From: Mesorhizobium denitrificans
GTDB taxonomy: Bacteria; Pseudomonadota; Alphaproteobacteria; Rhizobiales; Rhizobiaceae
NCBI RefSeq assembly: GCF_003403035.1
Contig: NZ_QURN01000003.1
Location: 62,001 to 126,000, forward strand
Reading direction: 5' to 3'
DNA: 64,000 nt
Shown here: positions 7,790 to 15,331 of the stretch, in pieces
Layout: each line of letters starts with the position of its first letter
Position numbering within the stretch: the first letter of the stretch is position 1
The notes under the pieces: model-generated
The model's database searches: none
The model's input: the letters and a program-made list of their open reading frames with translations, nothing else
What the model was told of the DNA's origin: nothing
Position numbers and translations under genes: made by a program

Positions 7790-9527
7790 GATCCAACCCG
7801 TTTCTCAAAATCTGCACTTCGGCCTGCCCCGGCTCTCCTGCCTGATGCGTCTTCGGAATGCTCACGATAGCAGTCGTACCCGCCCCGACTTCGCTTTCAA
7901 TAGTTAGGGAACCGCCATGCAGCTGCGCAAGACCCTTGACGAGCGCAAGACCCAGCCCGGTGCCGTCGCCGCGCCGCGCATAGTCATCGCCCGCCTGCAC
8001 GAAAGCCTGCCCCAGACGCGCAATGTCCTGGGGCGCGATGCCAACGCCCGTATCCTTGACCCAGATGCGCACGGCGCTCCCATCGTCAGATGCGCCAATC
8101 GCAACCGTGCCGCCTTCCGGCGTAAACTTCACCGCATTGGAAAGCAGGTTGATGAGGATCTGCCGGATCGCCCGCACATCGGCGTCAATCTCGCCAATCG
8201 CCGGATCGATCTGCACATCGATGGCAATATCCTTGCGTTCTGCTTGCACCGAAATCATCGAAAGCGAGGTGCTCACCGTCGCGCCCAGATTGAATGGCTC
8301 GCGGATAATCGAATAGGCGCCAAGCTCGATCTTGGAAACGTCGAGGATCGCGTTCACCACACCGAGCAGATGATTTCCCGCTTCGCTAATCAGCGCAACG
8401 TGTTCCTTTTGCCGCGGGTCGGCAAAGCGCCCGTAAAGCTCATGCGTCAGCATGTCGGAAAAGCCGATGATAGCATTCAGCGGTGTGCGCAGCTCGTGGC
8501 TCACCGCCGCGAGGAAACTCGCCTTGGAAAGTTCGGCCTGCGCCGCGCGCTCTTCGCTCAACTCGACGCGGGCGTTCAGTTCGCTCACGTCCTGCGCCTC
8601 GCGGAAAATCGCGATCACGCCCGTCTCGTCGCTGGGCAGCCGCACAAATTCCGCGCTGAACCACTCATAAACGCCCGCAAGCGATTCGCTGTTTTCGGCT
8701 GGCAGGCGCACGCGCATATCCAGTTGACGGTTCTTCGCGCCGTTGCGCAGGTCCGACAGCGCGCACATATAGGCAACCCGATCTGCAACATGCACTCGAT
8801 CAAACAGCCCCTGCTGCAACAGCAGTTCCGGCGGCAAGCGCATCAGGTCGCGCGTCTTTTCCGTAACATCCGAAACCTCGCCCGTCACCGTCAGGCGCAG
8901 CACGGCCGCGTCCAGCGCTTCGGCAAGCTCGAAGCTTGTCGCGCCGTTGCTCTCGCTGCTTTCCGATTTCATCAGCCGCGCCGCAATGGTCATTCCGTAG
9001 ATCATGACCGGCAGCCACAGCGTCGCGCTCGCGCCGCCTGCTCCAGCCACCGGCACCAATGTTGAAGCTACAACCGCACCGACTGCCGCAATTACACCGA
9101 CAAGAATCGCACGCTCGCTGCGCCACACCCACCAGGGCTCAAACACCAGCGCCAGCGCCAGCACGGCCATTGGCGAAGCAAGTCCGCCACCAAGCGCGAT
9201 CAATCCGCCAGCCAGAACCGCCGCACCCGCAAGCGACAGCGCGCCGATCAGCTTTTCCTTGCCGTAAGAAGCAACGAAAAGCCCGGCCAGCCAGCAAGCT
9301 CCGAAAATCAGGAAATTCGCAACGGCCAGAGTAGCCGGGCCATCGACCTGCGAAAGCGTCAGCGCTGTGGCGCTAACGGCCACTGCCGGTGCTGCGATAA
9401 GCGTTTGGGTCATGCGCAGGCGCACGCCGACGCCTTCCGCAGTCAGCCCTGCGGTATCGACCAGCCTGCGGCACCCTTCCGTGGCGGAGGCGCACAACGC
9501 CCTGAGTTTTACCAATACGCTATTCAA
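7764..9527 (-). CDS. Membrane sensor histidine kinase (PAS, HisKA, HATPase)
   Basis: A 587-residue sensor kinase. Residues about 45-190 hold several hydrophobic segments, followed by a PAS-like region, then the dimerisation/phosphotransfer helix with the H-box SHELRTPLNAIIGFSDML, and an ATPase domain with N-box NLLSNAVKFTPEGG and G-boxes DTGVGIAP and GDGTGLGLALVKG. There is no receiver domain and no cognate response regulator beside it. The start shown is a TTG; Met39 is an alternative, but the N-terminal stretch before it looks coding. The overlap with a peptidoglycan-binding protein gene suggests an envelope or cell-cycle signal. It resembles the PdhS/DivJ-like kinases of the order, but I would not assign a name. 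Confidence 0.9.
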   Translation of the reverse strand: MNSVLVKLRALCASATEGCRRLVDTAGLTAEGVGVRLRMTQTLIAAPAVAVSATALTLSQVDGPATLAVANFLIFGACWLAGLFVASYGKEKLIGALSLAGAAVLAGGLIALGGGLASPMAVLALALVFEPWWVWRSERAILVGVIAAVGAVVASTLVPVAGAGGASATLWLPVMIYGMTIAARLMKSESSESNGATSFELAEALDAAVLRLTVTGEVSDVTEKTRDLMRLPPELLLQQGLFDRVHVADRVAYMCALSDLRNGAKNRQLDMRVRLPAENSESLAGVYEWFSAEFVRLPSDETGVIAIFREAQDVSELNARVELSEERAAQAELSKASFLAAVSHELRTPLNAIIGFSDMLTHELYGRFADPRQKEHVALISEAGNHLLGVVNAILDVSKIELGAYSIIREPFNLGATVSTSLSMISVQAERKDIAIDVQIDPAIGEIDADVRAIRQILINLLSNAVKFTPEGGTVAIGASDDGSAVRIWVKDTGVGIAPQDIARLGQAFVQAGDDYARRGDGTGLGLALVKGLAQLHGGSLTIESEVGAGTTAIVSIPKTHQAGEPGQAEVQILRNGLDHGAFRKTA

Positions 9528-9740
9528 CGCAACGCAACCTTGTCCGACTTTGCGGATCGTTTATTTGCCGTGACACTCGCATTCGGGGTTTAAGGAAAGG
9601 ATAAAGCGAGCGCAGTTTCGCGACCTTGTGATCCTCGTTTTCGGCGAGAATTACTGCAGCCCCACCACTTCGCCCCACATGGTAAACGGACCGTGTGCAA
9701 ATCGCCTGCGTGCAAGCTCCCGCTCATCCACCTGCCGGCA

Positions 9741-9762
9741 CCTTCTCCCGCAAGGGGGAAGG
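9741..9762. repeat. REP-like hairpin in the 9528-9876 gap
   Basis: CCTTCTCCC and GGGGGAAGG pair around a short GCAA loop, preceded by CATCCACCTGCCGGCA, the same module as at 1367 and 48052. The surrounding gap (9528-9876) lies between the divergent kinase and DUF5330 genes and must contain both promoters; no further gene is supported in it. Confidence 0.7.
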
Positions 9763-9876
9763 CAGAAAACTGAGATGTCTCACCTGTTTCTCGCCTCGAA
9801 TGATTCTCTTAAGAAAATTCGTTGAAAATTGTCGGGTCTTGCGCTGCGACCTGTTTGCGGCAGTTGGAGTTCGGTG

Positions 9877-10182
9877 ATGTTTTTCCTGTTGCGCCTTTTG
9901 TTCTGGTTCGCGCTCGTGCTGTATTTCCTGCCCATTGGTGTGCAACTGACCTATCGCGGCCACACCATCAATATCAGCGAAGCCACCAAGGAATCCGGCA
10001 AGACCGTCAAGGACATTGTGGGCTTGTGCAGCCGCAACCCCGACCTGTGCAACATGGGCACCAACGCGCTTAGCGTTGTCAGCGAGCAGACCCGCAAAAC
10101 CGTGACCCCTGAAAATCATCCCCGCCCGGATGCGCCGGTAGTTCCAATCCCAACCGAGAGGCCGAAGCAAATTAGGCCGTGA
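9877..10182 (+). CDS. DUF5330 domain protein, small membrane protein
   Basis: A 101-residue protein with one N-terminal transmembrane helix (residues 2-20) followed by a short conserved soluble part (GKTVKDIVGLCSRNPDLCN) typical of DUF5330, with two Cys residues. Function unknown. ATG at 9877 is chosen over an upstream TTG because GGAG sits nine bases before it. The gene ends 31 bases before sufE. Confidence 0.78.
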   Translation: MFFLLRLLFWFALVLYFLPIGVQLTYRGHTINISEATKESGKTVKDIVGLCSRNPDLCNMGTNALSVVSEQTRKTVTPENHPRPDAPVVPIPTERPKQIRP

Positions 10183-10213
10183 CTGGCGCACGCGCCCACC
10201 CTATATCGTGCGC

Positions 10214-10639
10214 ATGACGAGCATCGAAGCCATCCGTGACGATTTTACCTTCCTCGACGAGTGGGAGGACCGCTATCGTTATGTCATCGAACTTGGCGAA
10301 GCCCTGCCGGATTTTCCGACCGCCGCCCAGACTGACGCGAACAAGGTTCCGGGTTGTGTCAGCCAGGTCTGGCTTCTCACTGAATTCGGCAACGGCAACG
10401 ATCCCGAAATCACCTACACCGGCACGTCCGACGCGCATATCGTGCGCGGCCTTGTCGCAATTTTGCTCGCCGCTTTCTCCGGTAAACATGCCAGCGAAAT
10501 TATGGCTACCGACGCCGAAGCCCTGCTGCGCGACCTTGGGCTGGACGAGCACCTGACCCCGCAGCGCTCCAACGGATTGCGCTCGATGGTTCGACGCATC
10601 AAACGAGACGCCGAACTCGCCTTGGCCAAAGCAGGCTGA
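10214..10639 (+). CDS. sufE: SufE family cysteine desulfuration protein
   Basis: A 141-residue SufE protein. In this family SufE accepts persulfide sulfur from the cysteine desulfurase SufS and passes it to the Fe-S scaffold. The active cysteine is visible as Cys48 in KVPGCVSQVW, and the rest (FLDEWEDRYRYVIELGEALP) is typical. A GTG at 10208 would add two residues. No other suf genes are adjacent. Only four bases separate its stop from the convergent DUF6456 gene. Confidence 0.92.
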   Translation: MTSIEAIRDDFTFLDEWEDRYRYVIELGEALPDFPTAAQTDANKVPGCVSQVWLLTEFGNGNDPEITYTGTSDAHIVRGLVAILLAAFSGKHASEIMATDAEALLRDLGLDEHLTPQRSNGLRSMVRRIKRDAELALAKAG

Positions 10640-10643
10640 AAAA

Positions 10644-11195
10644 TCAGCCCGCAATCGACGGCTTGTAACCAGCCGCGCCCCAATGCTGGATGTTCCCCGT
10701 CGGGCGCGTCCGTGGCGGCTCATAGTGTCGCGACAGCGCACCGAGCGCTGCCTTGAGCACAATCTTTGCGGATCGCGCGGGCCACAGCCGTTCCGCTTCC
10801 ACCACTTCAAGCCCTTTCAGGAAACAGCACACATCGATGAGCACGCCCGACAATTCAGGGCCCACCGCCACGATTGCTTTTTCCACCCGCATTCGCGCCG
10901 CAAGCGCCGTCTCGGTGAGTTCCGCAACACCGCCGCCACGCCGTCCCGACGAAACACGCGCCTCCCAATTCGCACCCAGCCGAGGCATCATCTGCCCGCG
11001 CGTGTAGTCACTGCGCAGCCGCTCGCCCGCGCGCACCTCGATCTCATTCAGGAAGCTTTTGCCCTGCTTGTCCTTGCGCTTGGCAATTTGGCCCAATGGC
11101 GATTCATTGAGGTTTATCGCTAGTTCGCCATCCGCGCCGGCTCGCATCTCAATGTCGCGATGCTGCGCGCCAAACCGATCACCTGCTCTGTCCAA
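10644..11195 (-). CDS. DUF6456 domain protein
   Basis: A 183-residue protein whose C-terminal two thirds (LNEIEVRAGERLRSDYTRG, MMPRLGANWEARVSSGRR, GVLIDVCCFLKGLE) match the DUF6456 pattern; it may be DNA-associated but no function is established. The start is a TTG: GGAGGGC lies 6-12 bases upstream and no in-frame ATG makes better sense. The gene begins two bases after the stop of the DnaA-C-like gene, so the two are co-transcribed. Confidence 0.75.
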   Translation of the reverse strand: MDRAGDRFGAQHRDIEMRAGADGELAINLNESPLGQIAKRKDKQGKSFLNEIEVRAGERLRSDYTRGQMMPRLGANWEARVSSGRRGGGVAELTETALAARMRVEKAIVAVGPELSGVLIDVCCFLKGLEVVEAERLWPARSAKIVLKAALGALSRHYEPPRTRPTGNIQHWGAAGYKPSIAG

Positions 11196-11197
11196 GC

Positions 11198-11620
11198 TCA
11201 GCCCTCCAGCCTGTCGGCCAGAGCCGCAGCAGTCACTCGCTCGGCGCGCACGATCATTTGATCGAACTCGATATCGTCGCGCTGGTCCTCAACCTGGTGG
11301 CAAGCATAAAGCACCGTCGTGCGTTCGCGGTCGAAACCAAGCCCGACCTCCTTCATCGAAAGCCGCATCACGACATGCGCCACATACATGGCGATCTGTC
11401 GAACCTGCGCGATCGACTGGCTGGTCCGGTGCGGCGAGCGCAGTTCTTTGCTCGGCACGTTGAACAGCGCCGAAATAATCTCGATAATATTGCCGCAAAG
11501 CTCGATTGCGCGCTCCTGTGATCGGCGCAATCGTCTTTGCCCGATGTCTTTCAGAAAGCTGTCCAGTTCAAAGCTCTCAGTGGGCTGAAACAACGTTTGT
11601 TGGATGGCGAGGCTCTTCAT
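11198..11620 (-). CDS. DnaA C-terminal-like helix-turn-helix protein
   Basis: A 140-residue protein whose residues about 50-125 resemble the DNA-binding domain IV of the replication initiator DnaA (SKELRSPHRTSQSIAQVRQI, then MYVAHVVMRLSMKEVGLGF and FDRERTTVLYACHQVED). It lacks the AAA+ domain, so it is not an initiator; such stand-alone domains are probably transcription or replication regulators that bind DnaA-box-like sites, an inference from the fold. It heads a two-gene unit with DUF6456 and is divergent from the small gene at 11822. Confidence 0.82.
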   Translation of the reverse strand: MKSLAIQQTLFQPTESFELDSFLKDIGQRRLRRSQERAIELCGNIIEIISALFNVPSKELRSPHRTSQSIAQVRQIAMYVAHVVMRLSMKEVGLGFDRERTTVLYACHQVEDQRDDIEFDQMIVRAERVTAAALADRLEG

Positions 11621-11821
11621 TCCGTTACCCTCAATATAGGAATTCGTTCTTATATTAGGTAATCGTCACATGTGGAGAAGCGCGGCAAAAATGCTGTGTG
11701 GAACTTTTGTATCGCTTTGTTTTTACGTAACTTTTTTGACGCATCTACTGGTTGAAAGCCAAAGTTTTCCACACCCTTCGGCGCACCGCCACTCTGCGCT
11801 TCCGCAAAAGGAGGCGATCAG

Positions 11822-12097
11822 ATGCAGGAACTTGCGAAGGAAGCACACGCTTTTAGTGCGAAGAATACGGTGGCAATTGCGGACGCGCAGCAGCGCGTGG
11901 CGTTGCAGATTCTGTGCGGCATAAATTTTGACGAAGCTTTGGCCGCGTCAGGCGACCAACACGCCGCGCTCATGCAACGACTTGAAAGAGCTTTGAAGGT
12001 CGAGCGCCTGAAGGGCCTCAAGCGCCATTGGAGCTACGATCTCAATCGCCACATCGCGCTGAAGCAAGCGTTGGACCGGCTTCGCGATACCGCCTAA
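11822..12097 (+). CDS. Small helical hypothetical protein (91 aa)
   Basis: A 91-residue charged, helical protein (MQELAKEAHAFSAKNTVAIA) with an excellent ribosome binding site, AAAGGAGG about eight bases before the ATG, and a hairpin terminator just after the stop, so it is very likely expressed. I do not recognise the family. It is divergent from the DnaA-C-like gene and convergent with mucR. Confidence 0.7.
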   Translation: MQELAKEAHAFSAKNTVAIADAQQRVALQILCGINFDEALAASGDQHAALMQRLERALKVERLKGLKRHWSYDLNRHIALKQALDRLRDTA

Positions 12098-12104
12098 AAT
12101 GACA

Positions 12105-12129
12105 AAAGCGCCGCATGATACGGCGCTTT
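12105..12129 (+). terminator. Hairpin terminator after the 91-aa gene
   Basis: AAAGCGCCG pairs perfectly with CGGCGCTTT around a seven-base loop, eight bases after the stop codon. The stem ends in TTTC, a weak T-run, so it could act in both directions between the two convergent genes. Confidence 0.65.
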
Positions 12130-12177
12130 CAATCCTCGCAAATGGGTTTGCGTTACGCCTCGAAGGCGCGGCGCAAA

Positions 12178-12615
12178 TTAGCTTCTGCTGCGACTCTTCC
12201 GCTTGCGGCCCAACCCCATCTTCTTCGCAAGCTGCGAACGAGCTGCGGCGTAGTTCGGGGCAACCATCGGATAATTCGCGTCCAGACCCCACTTTTCCCG
12301 ATACTGTTCAGGCGTCAGACTATAGTGAGTCATGATGTGGCGCTTGAGCGACTTGAACTTCTTACCATCCTCAAGGCAGATGATATATTCATCATGCACC
12401 GAGCGCTTGGGGTTCACCGCCGGCTTCTGCTTGTCCACTGCGATCTGCGGTTCGGGAAGCGTCCCTACCCGGCCGAGCGCCGCATGAACTTCCGCGATAA
12501 GCGCAGGCAGTTCCGAAGCTGGCACCGAATTATTACTTACATAAGCCGACACCACATCAGCCGTTAATTCAATCAACATCTCGCCGCCACGAGACGAAGC
12601 ATCTGAATGTTCCAT
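12178..12615 (-). CDS. mucR: MucR/Ros family transcriptional regulator
   Basis: A 145-residue MucR-type regulator. The zinc-binding region reads ICLEDGKKFKSLKRHIMTH, giving a Cys-Asp-His-His arrangement like that of MucR proteins rather than the Cys2His2 of Ros, followed by YSLTPEQYREKWGL and a basic C-terminal tail. Family members are nucleoid-associated repressors controlling exopolysaccharide, motility and virulence or symbiosis genes, and usually their own promoter. The long AT-rich leader upstream (12616-12920) fits such autoregulation but no specific site is proven. Confidence 0.92.
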   Translation of the reverse strand: MEHSDASSRGGEMLIELTADVVSAYVSNNSVPASELPALIAEVHAALGRVGTLPEPQIAVDKQKPAVNPKRSVHDEYIICLEDGKKFKSLKRHIMTHYSLTPEQYREKWGLDANYPMVAPNYAAARSQLAKKMGLGRKRKSRSRS

Positions 12616-12922
12616 TGTTCAGATTTCCTGTTTAGTTCACGAGATACGTTTCAGTTAATCTGATGGCCATGGCCGTCAGACATTTGCCCGAGATTATGTC
12701 GAATCGCATCTTCAACCTCGTAGTTCCCCGTTACGCTAAAATATCAAGGGGATCAATGTTCTACTTTGCCGGAACACGAAGTTGTTTATCAGTTTTCACG
12801 TATTCACAAATACTAATTGAATCATCGTTACAACAGTTGCAATGTCTTGCAGATGCGCAAAGTAATCTGAAAATAGACACTACCTGCACAACCTAATTCG
12901 CAACTGTTGCGTGCGCCAACGA
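12616..12922. promoter_or_regulatory. AT-rich leader/promoter region of mucR
   Basis: About 300 bases without a supportable gene, clearly more AT-rich than the flanking coding DNA, with many short A/T tracts between 12770 and 12890. It includes a near-perfect 20-base palindrome at 12660-12679 (CTGATGGCCATGGCCGTCAG), about 45 bases before the mucR start. It is the expected location of the mucR promoter and, by family precedent, of MucR binding. Confidence 0.5.
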
Positions 12923-12949
12923 TTGGGCAGCGTGCGTAGCGCTGCCCAA
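12923..12949 (-). terminator. Hairpin after the copper chaperone gene
   Basis: TTGGGCAGCG pairs perfectly with CGCTGCCCAA around a seven-base loop, 13 bases beyond the stop of the minus-strand PCu(A)C gene. In that direction it is not followed by a long T-run, so termination may be only partly intrinsic. Confidence 0.6.
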
Positions 12950-12961
12950 CCGCGCATGGAA

Positions 12962-13504
12962 CTAGCCGCCGTGTGCGTTGTGATCCATGGTTTCGCCCAT
13001 CGCCTCCACAGCGAACTCGACATCAACCTTGCCGGCCTTTTCAAAGGTCAGGCTACCCTTGAATCGCGTGCCTTCCTTCACTGGCTGCGTGATACCCATA
13101 AACATCAGATGGTATCCGCCGGGCTTGAGCTCGACCGATGCACCAGCTGGAATTTCGACGCCGTCCGGCAGGCCGCGCATCGTCATCACGCCATTTGAAT
13201 CGACGGACATCTCATGGATTTCGCCTTTGGGTGCAATTTCGGCTTCCACTGAAACGAGCCGGTCGGCTTCGCTGCCCTCATTCTTCAGCGTCAGATATCC
13301 GACCGCCACCTTTGCGCCCGCAGGCGTTGCTCGCGACCACGGATGATGAATGTTGATCGTCCCGGCCTTGTATTCATGTGCAGAAAGCTCCTGCACCGCC
13401 ACAAACAGCAGCATTGCCGTCACCGCAACGACGCCGAAAATCTGCTGAGTTAAGCGAGAGTAAAATAGAAAATGGCGCGCTGCGCCGCGTGAATAGTGTT
13501 GCAT
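12962..13504 (-). CDS. Periplasmic copper chaperone PCu(A)C
   Basis: A 180-residue protein with an N-terminal hydrophobic export segment (about residues 22-40) and the PCu(A)C fold. The Cu(I) ligands typical of the family are visible: His97 and Met99 in IHEMS, Met residues in VMTMR, and His132 and Met134 in YHLMFM. The C-terminus ends with extra histidines. Such chaperones deliver copper to the CuA/CuB sites of cytochrome c oxidase. It lies 65 bases after the DUF2946 gene and is probably co-transcribed with it. Confidence 0.9.
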   Translation of the reverse strand: MQHYSRGAARHFLFYSRLTQQIFGVVAVTAMLLFVAVQELSAHEYKAGTINIHHPWSRATPAGAKVAVGYLTLKNEGSEADRLVSVEAEIAPKGEIHEMSVDSNGVMTMRGLPDGVEIPAGASVELKPGGYHLMFMGITQPVKEGTRFKGSLTFEKAGKVDVEFAVEAMGETMDHNAHGG

Positions 13505-13569
13505 TTATTTGCTCCAATCTGGTGCCCATCAGGGCGAAATCTGAAAAACGCGCTTGCGCGCTGCTGCAT

Positions 13570-13944
13570 TCAGATTGCCAGTGGAGGCGCACGCGGATTC
13601 GCCTGCTCATTGTTCGCAAGCAAATTGGTCCTGATATTTCGGTCATCGCCAAACGGTGCGGCTATCTCGCGAAAATGGACCAGAACTTCCGAGGCACTTT
13701 GCGGATCGAGCGCCGGGGCCACCCAGCTGCTGCACGCAGCCGTGCAACAGTCGGATTGCTTGCTGTGGTCGCTGTCGTGCTGCCCGCCGCTGGCAACATC
13801 ATTGTTGAGGCATAGCGGGTTGCCGAAAGCATCGAGCATCGGAATCGAGTGGTCGGCCCAGGCACTTCCCAGTGTCTGGAGCACGAAAACAATCGCTGCG
13901 ACGAGCGCAAACGCGACCTGTCTTCTTTGTGCAAAAGCCAACAA
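13570..13944 (-). CDS. DUF2946 family protein
   Basis: A 124-residue protein with an N-terminal signal-like helix (residues 9-30) and a short periplasmic part holding a Cys cluster (SDCCTAACSS) and several His residues (GGQHDSDHSK). The pattern matches DUF2946, small exported proteins often encoded near copper genes. The adjacent PCu(A)C gene supports a role in copper handling, which remains an inference. Confidence 0.75.
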   Translation of the reverse strand: MLAFAQRRQVAFALVAAIVFVLQTLGSAWADHSIPMLDAFGNPLCLNNDVASGGQHDSDHSKQSDCCTAACSSWVAPALDPQSASEVLVHFREIAAPFGDDRNIRTNLLANNEQANPRAPPLAI

Positions 13945-14197
13945 TCGACCTCTCTTTCGAAGGTGCTTCTATCAACAGAGTGTCGAACTAGAAAGGGTGG
14001 CGAAGCTTATTTGCAAATTACATGAAATTAACTTGCGAGCGGATTCGCGCGGCACTAGCTCCTTCGCAAAATCCGCAAACCCGCCCGGAGCCGTTCTCGT
14101 TGTCAAAAAACGTCCAAATTCAGATAGTTTGAATAACTCACCATTCGTGGCGCAAATCAGCGCCGTACCAATATAAATACAGTGAGGCGCGGCGTTC

Positions 14198-15316
14198 ATG
14201 CCCGACCGCTCAGGTTCAACGACCCGATTCCCCATTTCTCGCCGTGTTTTCATGGCTGGCAGCGGTGCGTTTCTACTTTTGCGGCCGTCCAGTGCCTCCC
14301 GCGCGGCAGACGAAAAAGTCACTTTCATCTTCATTGCGGATGTTCACGCTTGCCGCATGGGTGCGGGATTGAGCCCAAATTGTCAGCAGGAAGGCAAGAC
14401 CGATGCGAATCTGTTGCGACACATTCGCGCGCTGAACGATCTGGAATACAAGCATTGGCCCGAGGTCATCGATGGCAATCCGACAGGGCTTGCCAATGCT
14501 GGCAAGCTTATCGGTAGACCGCGCGGTGTGGTTGTCGGCGGCGATATGACTGACGATGGCGGCGGCCAGACGGCCGAGCGCGATGAAGGAACGCAGATAC
14601 TTCAGTTCAGCCATCGTTACCGCGAAGGTACAGGGCCGGATATGGTGCACGTGCCGGTCTATTCCGGCCTGGGCAATCATGATCTCGATCAGGATGGCCG
14701 CCCGCCAGACACTGAGTGGTATCGCGACGAATTGCGCGATTATGTGCGGTTCAATCACGAAAACAGCGTGTTTTTCAAACCGCCCGTGCCTGCGGCGAAT
14801 TTCGACCCGCTCAGCGATTGCTACTCATGGGATTGGGGGCCGCTGCACCTCGTGCAATTGCATCGTTTCGGCGGCGACACGCGCAAAGGCGCGGTCAGCG
14901 CCCTGCCCTGGCTCAAGCAGGATCTTGCGACCAATGCCGCCAACGGCAAGCCGGTCGTGCTATTCCAGCATTATGGCTGGGATCCCTTCTCCACCGAGCG
15001 TTGGGATCCAGCTAAATCCACCTTCGACGATACGGGACACGGCAAGCCCCATTGGTGGACACAGCAAGAGCAGCAGGCGCTGCTAGATACGATTACCGGT
15101 GCAAATGTCATTGGCATCTTCCACGGCCATGAACACGACACACCTATGATCTACCGCACTGGCAACATCGACTTGTTCAAGCCGATTGCCTCCTTCAAAG
15201 GTGGCTTTGCGCTGGCCGAACTGGAAGCCAAACGCTTCTCGGTCGTTCTGGGCCAGGCTTTCGATGAGTTCGGCGGCGTAAAATTCACCAACGCTTTCCA
15301 GAAAGCTAGTAGCTAA
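14198..15316 (+). CDS. Tat-exported metallophosphoesterase
   Basis: A 372-residue calcineurin-like phosphoesterase. The N-terminus has a twin-arginine signal (ISRRVFMAGSG). The dinuclear metal site motifs appear in order: DVH (Asp48, His50), GGDMTD (Asp116), GLGNHD (Asn160, His161), QHYGWD and GHEHD. Substrate is unknown. It lies 15 bases upstream of mprF, so a role in envelope phospholipid turnover is suggested by context only. Its start overlaps no other gene, and the 250-base gap upstream should hold the promoter of the whole four-gene run. Confidence 0.85.
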   Translation: MPDRSGSTTRFPISRRVFMAGSGAFLLLRPSSASRAADEKVTFIFIADVHACRMGAGLSPNCQQEGKTDANLLRHIRALNDLEYKHWPEVIDGNPTGLANAGKLIGRPRGVVVGGDMTDDGGGQTAERDEGTQILQFSHRYREGTGPDMVHVPVYSGLGNHDLDQDGRPPDTEWYRDELRDYVRFNHENSVFFKPPVPAANFDPLSDCYSWDWGPLHLVQLHRFGGDTRKGAVSALPWLKQDLATNAANGKPVVLFQHYGWDPFSTERWDPAKSTFDDTGHGKPHWWTQQEQQALLDTITGANVIGIFHGHEHDTPMIYRTGNIDLFKPIASFKGGFALAELEAKRFSVVLGQAFDEFGGVKFTNAFQKASS

Positions 15317-15331
15317 CCACTTTCAAAAATC

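Noticed and set aside
12663-12896. 77-residue plus-strand frame in the mucR leader
   Set aside because: AT-rich, no ribosome binding site, no protein-like pattern; more likely promoter DNA.
13496-14176. 226-residue plus-strand open frame
   Set aside because: Overlaps the DUF2946 gene in antisense and has no recognisable domain or initiation signal.
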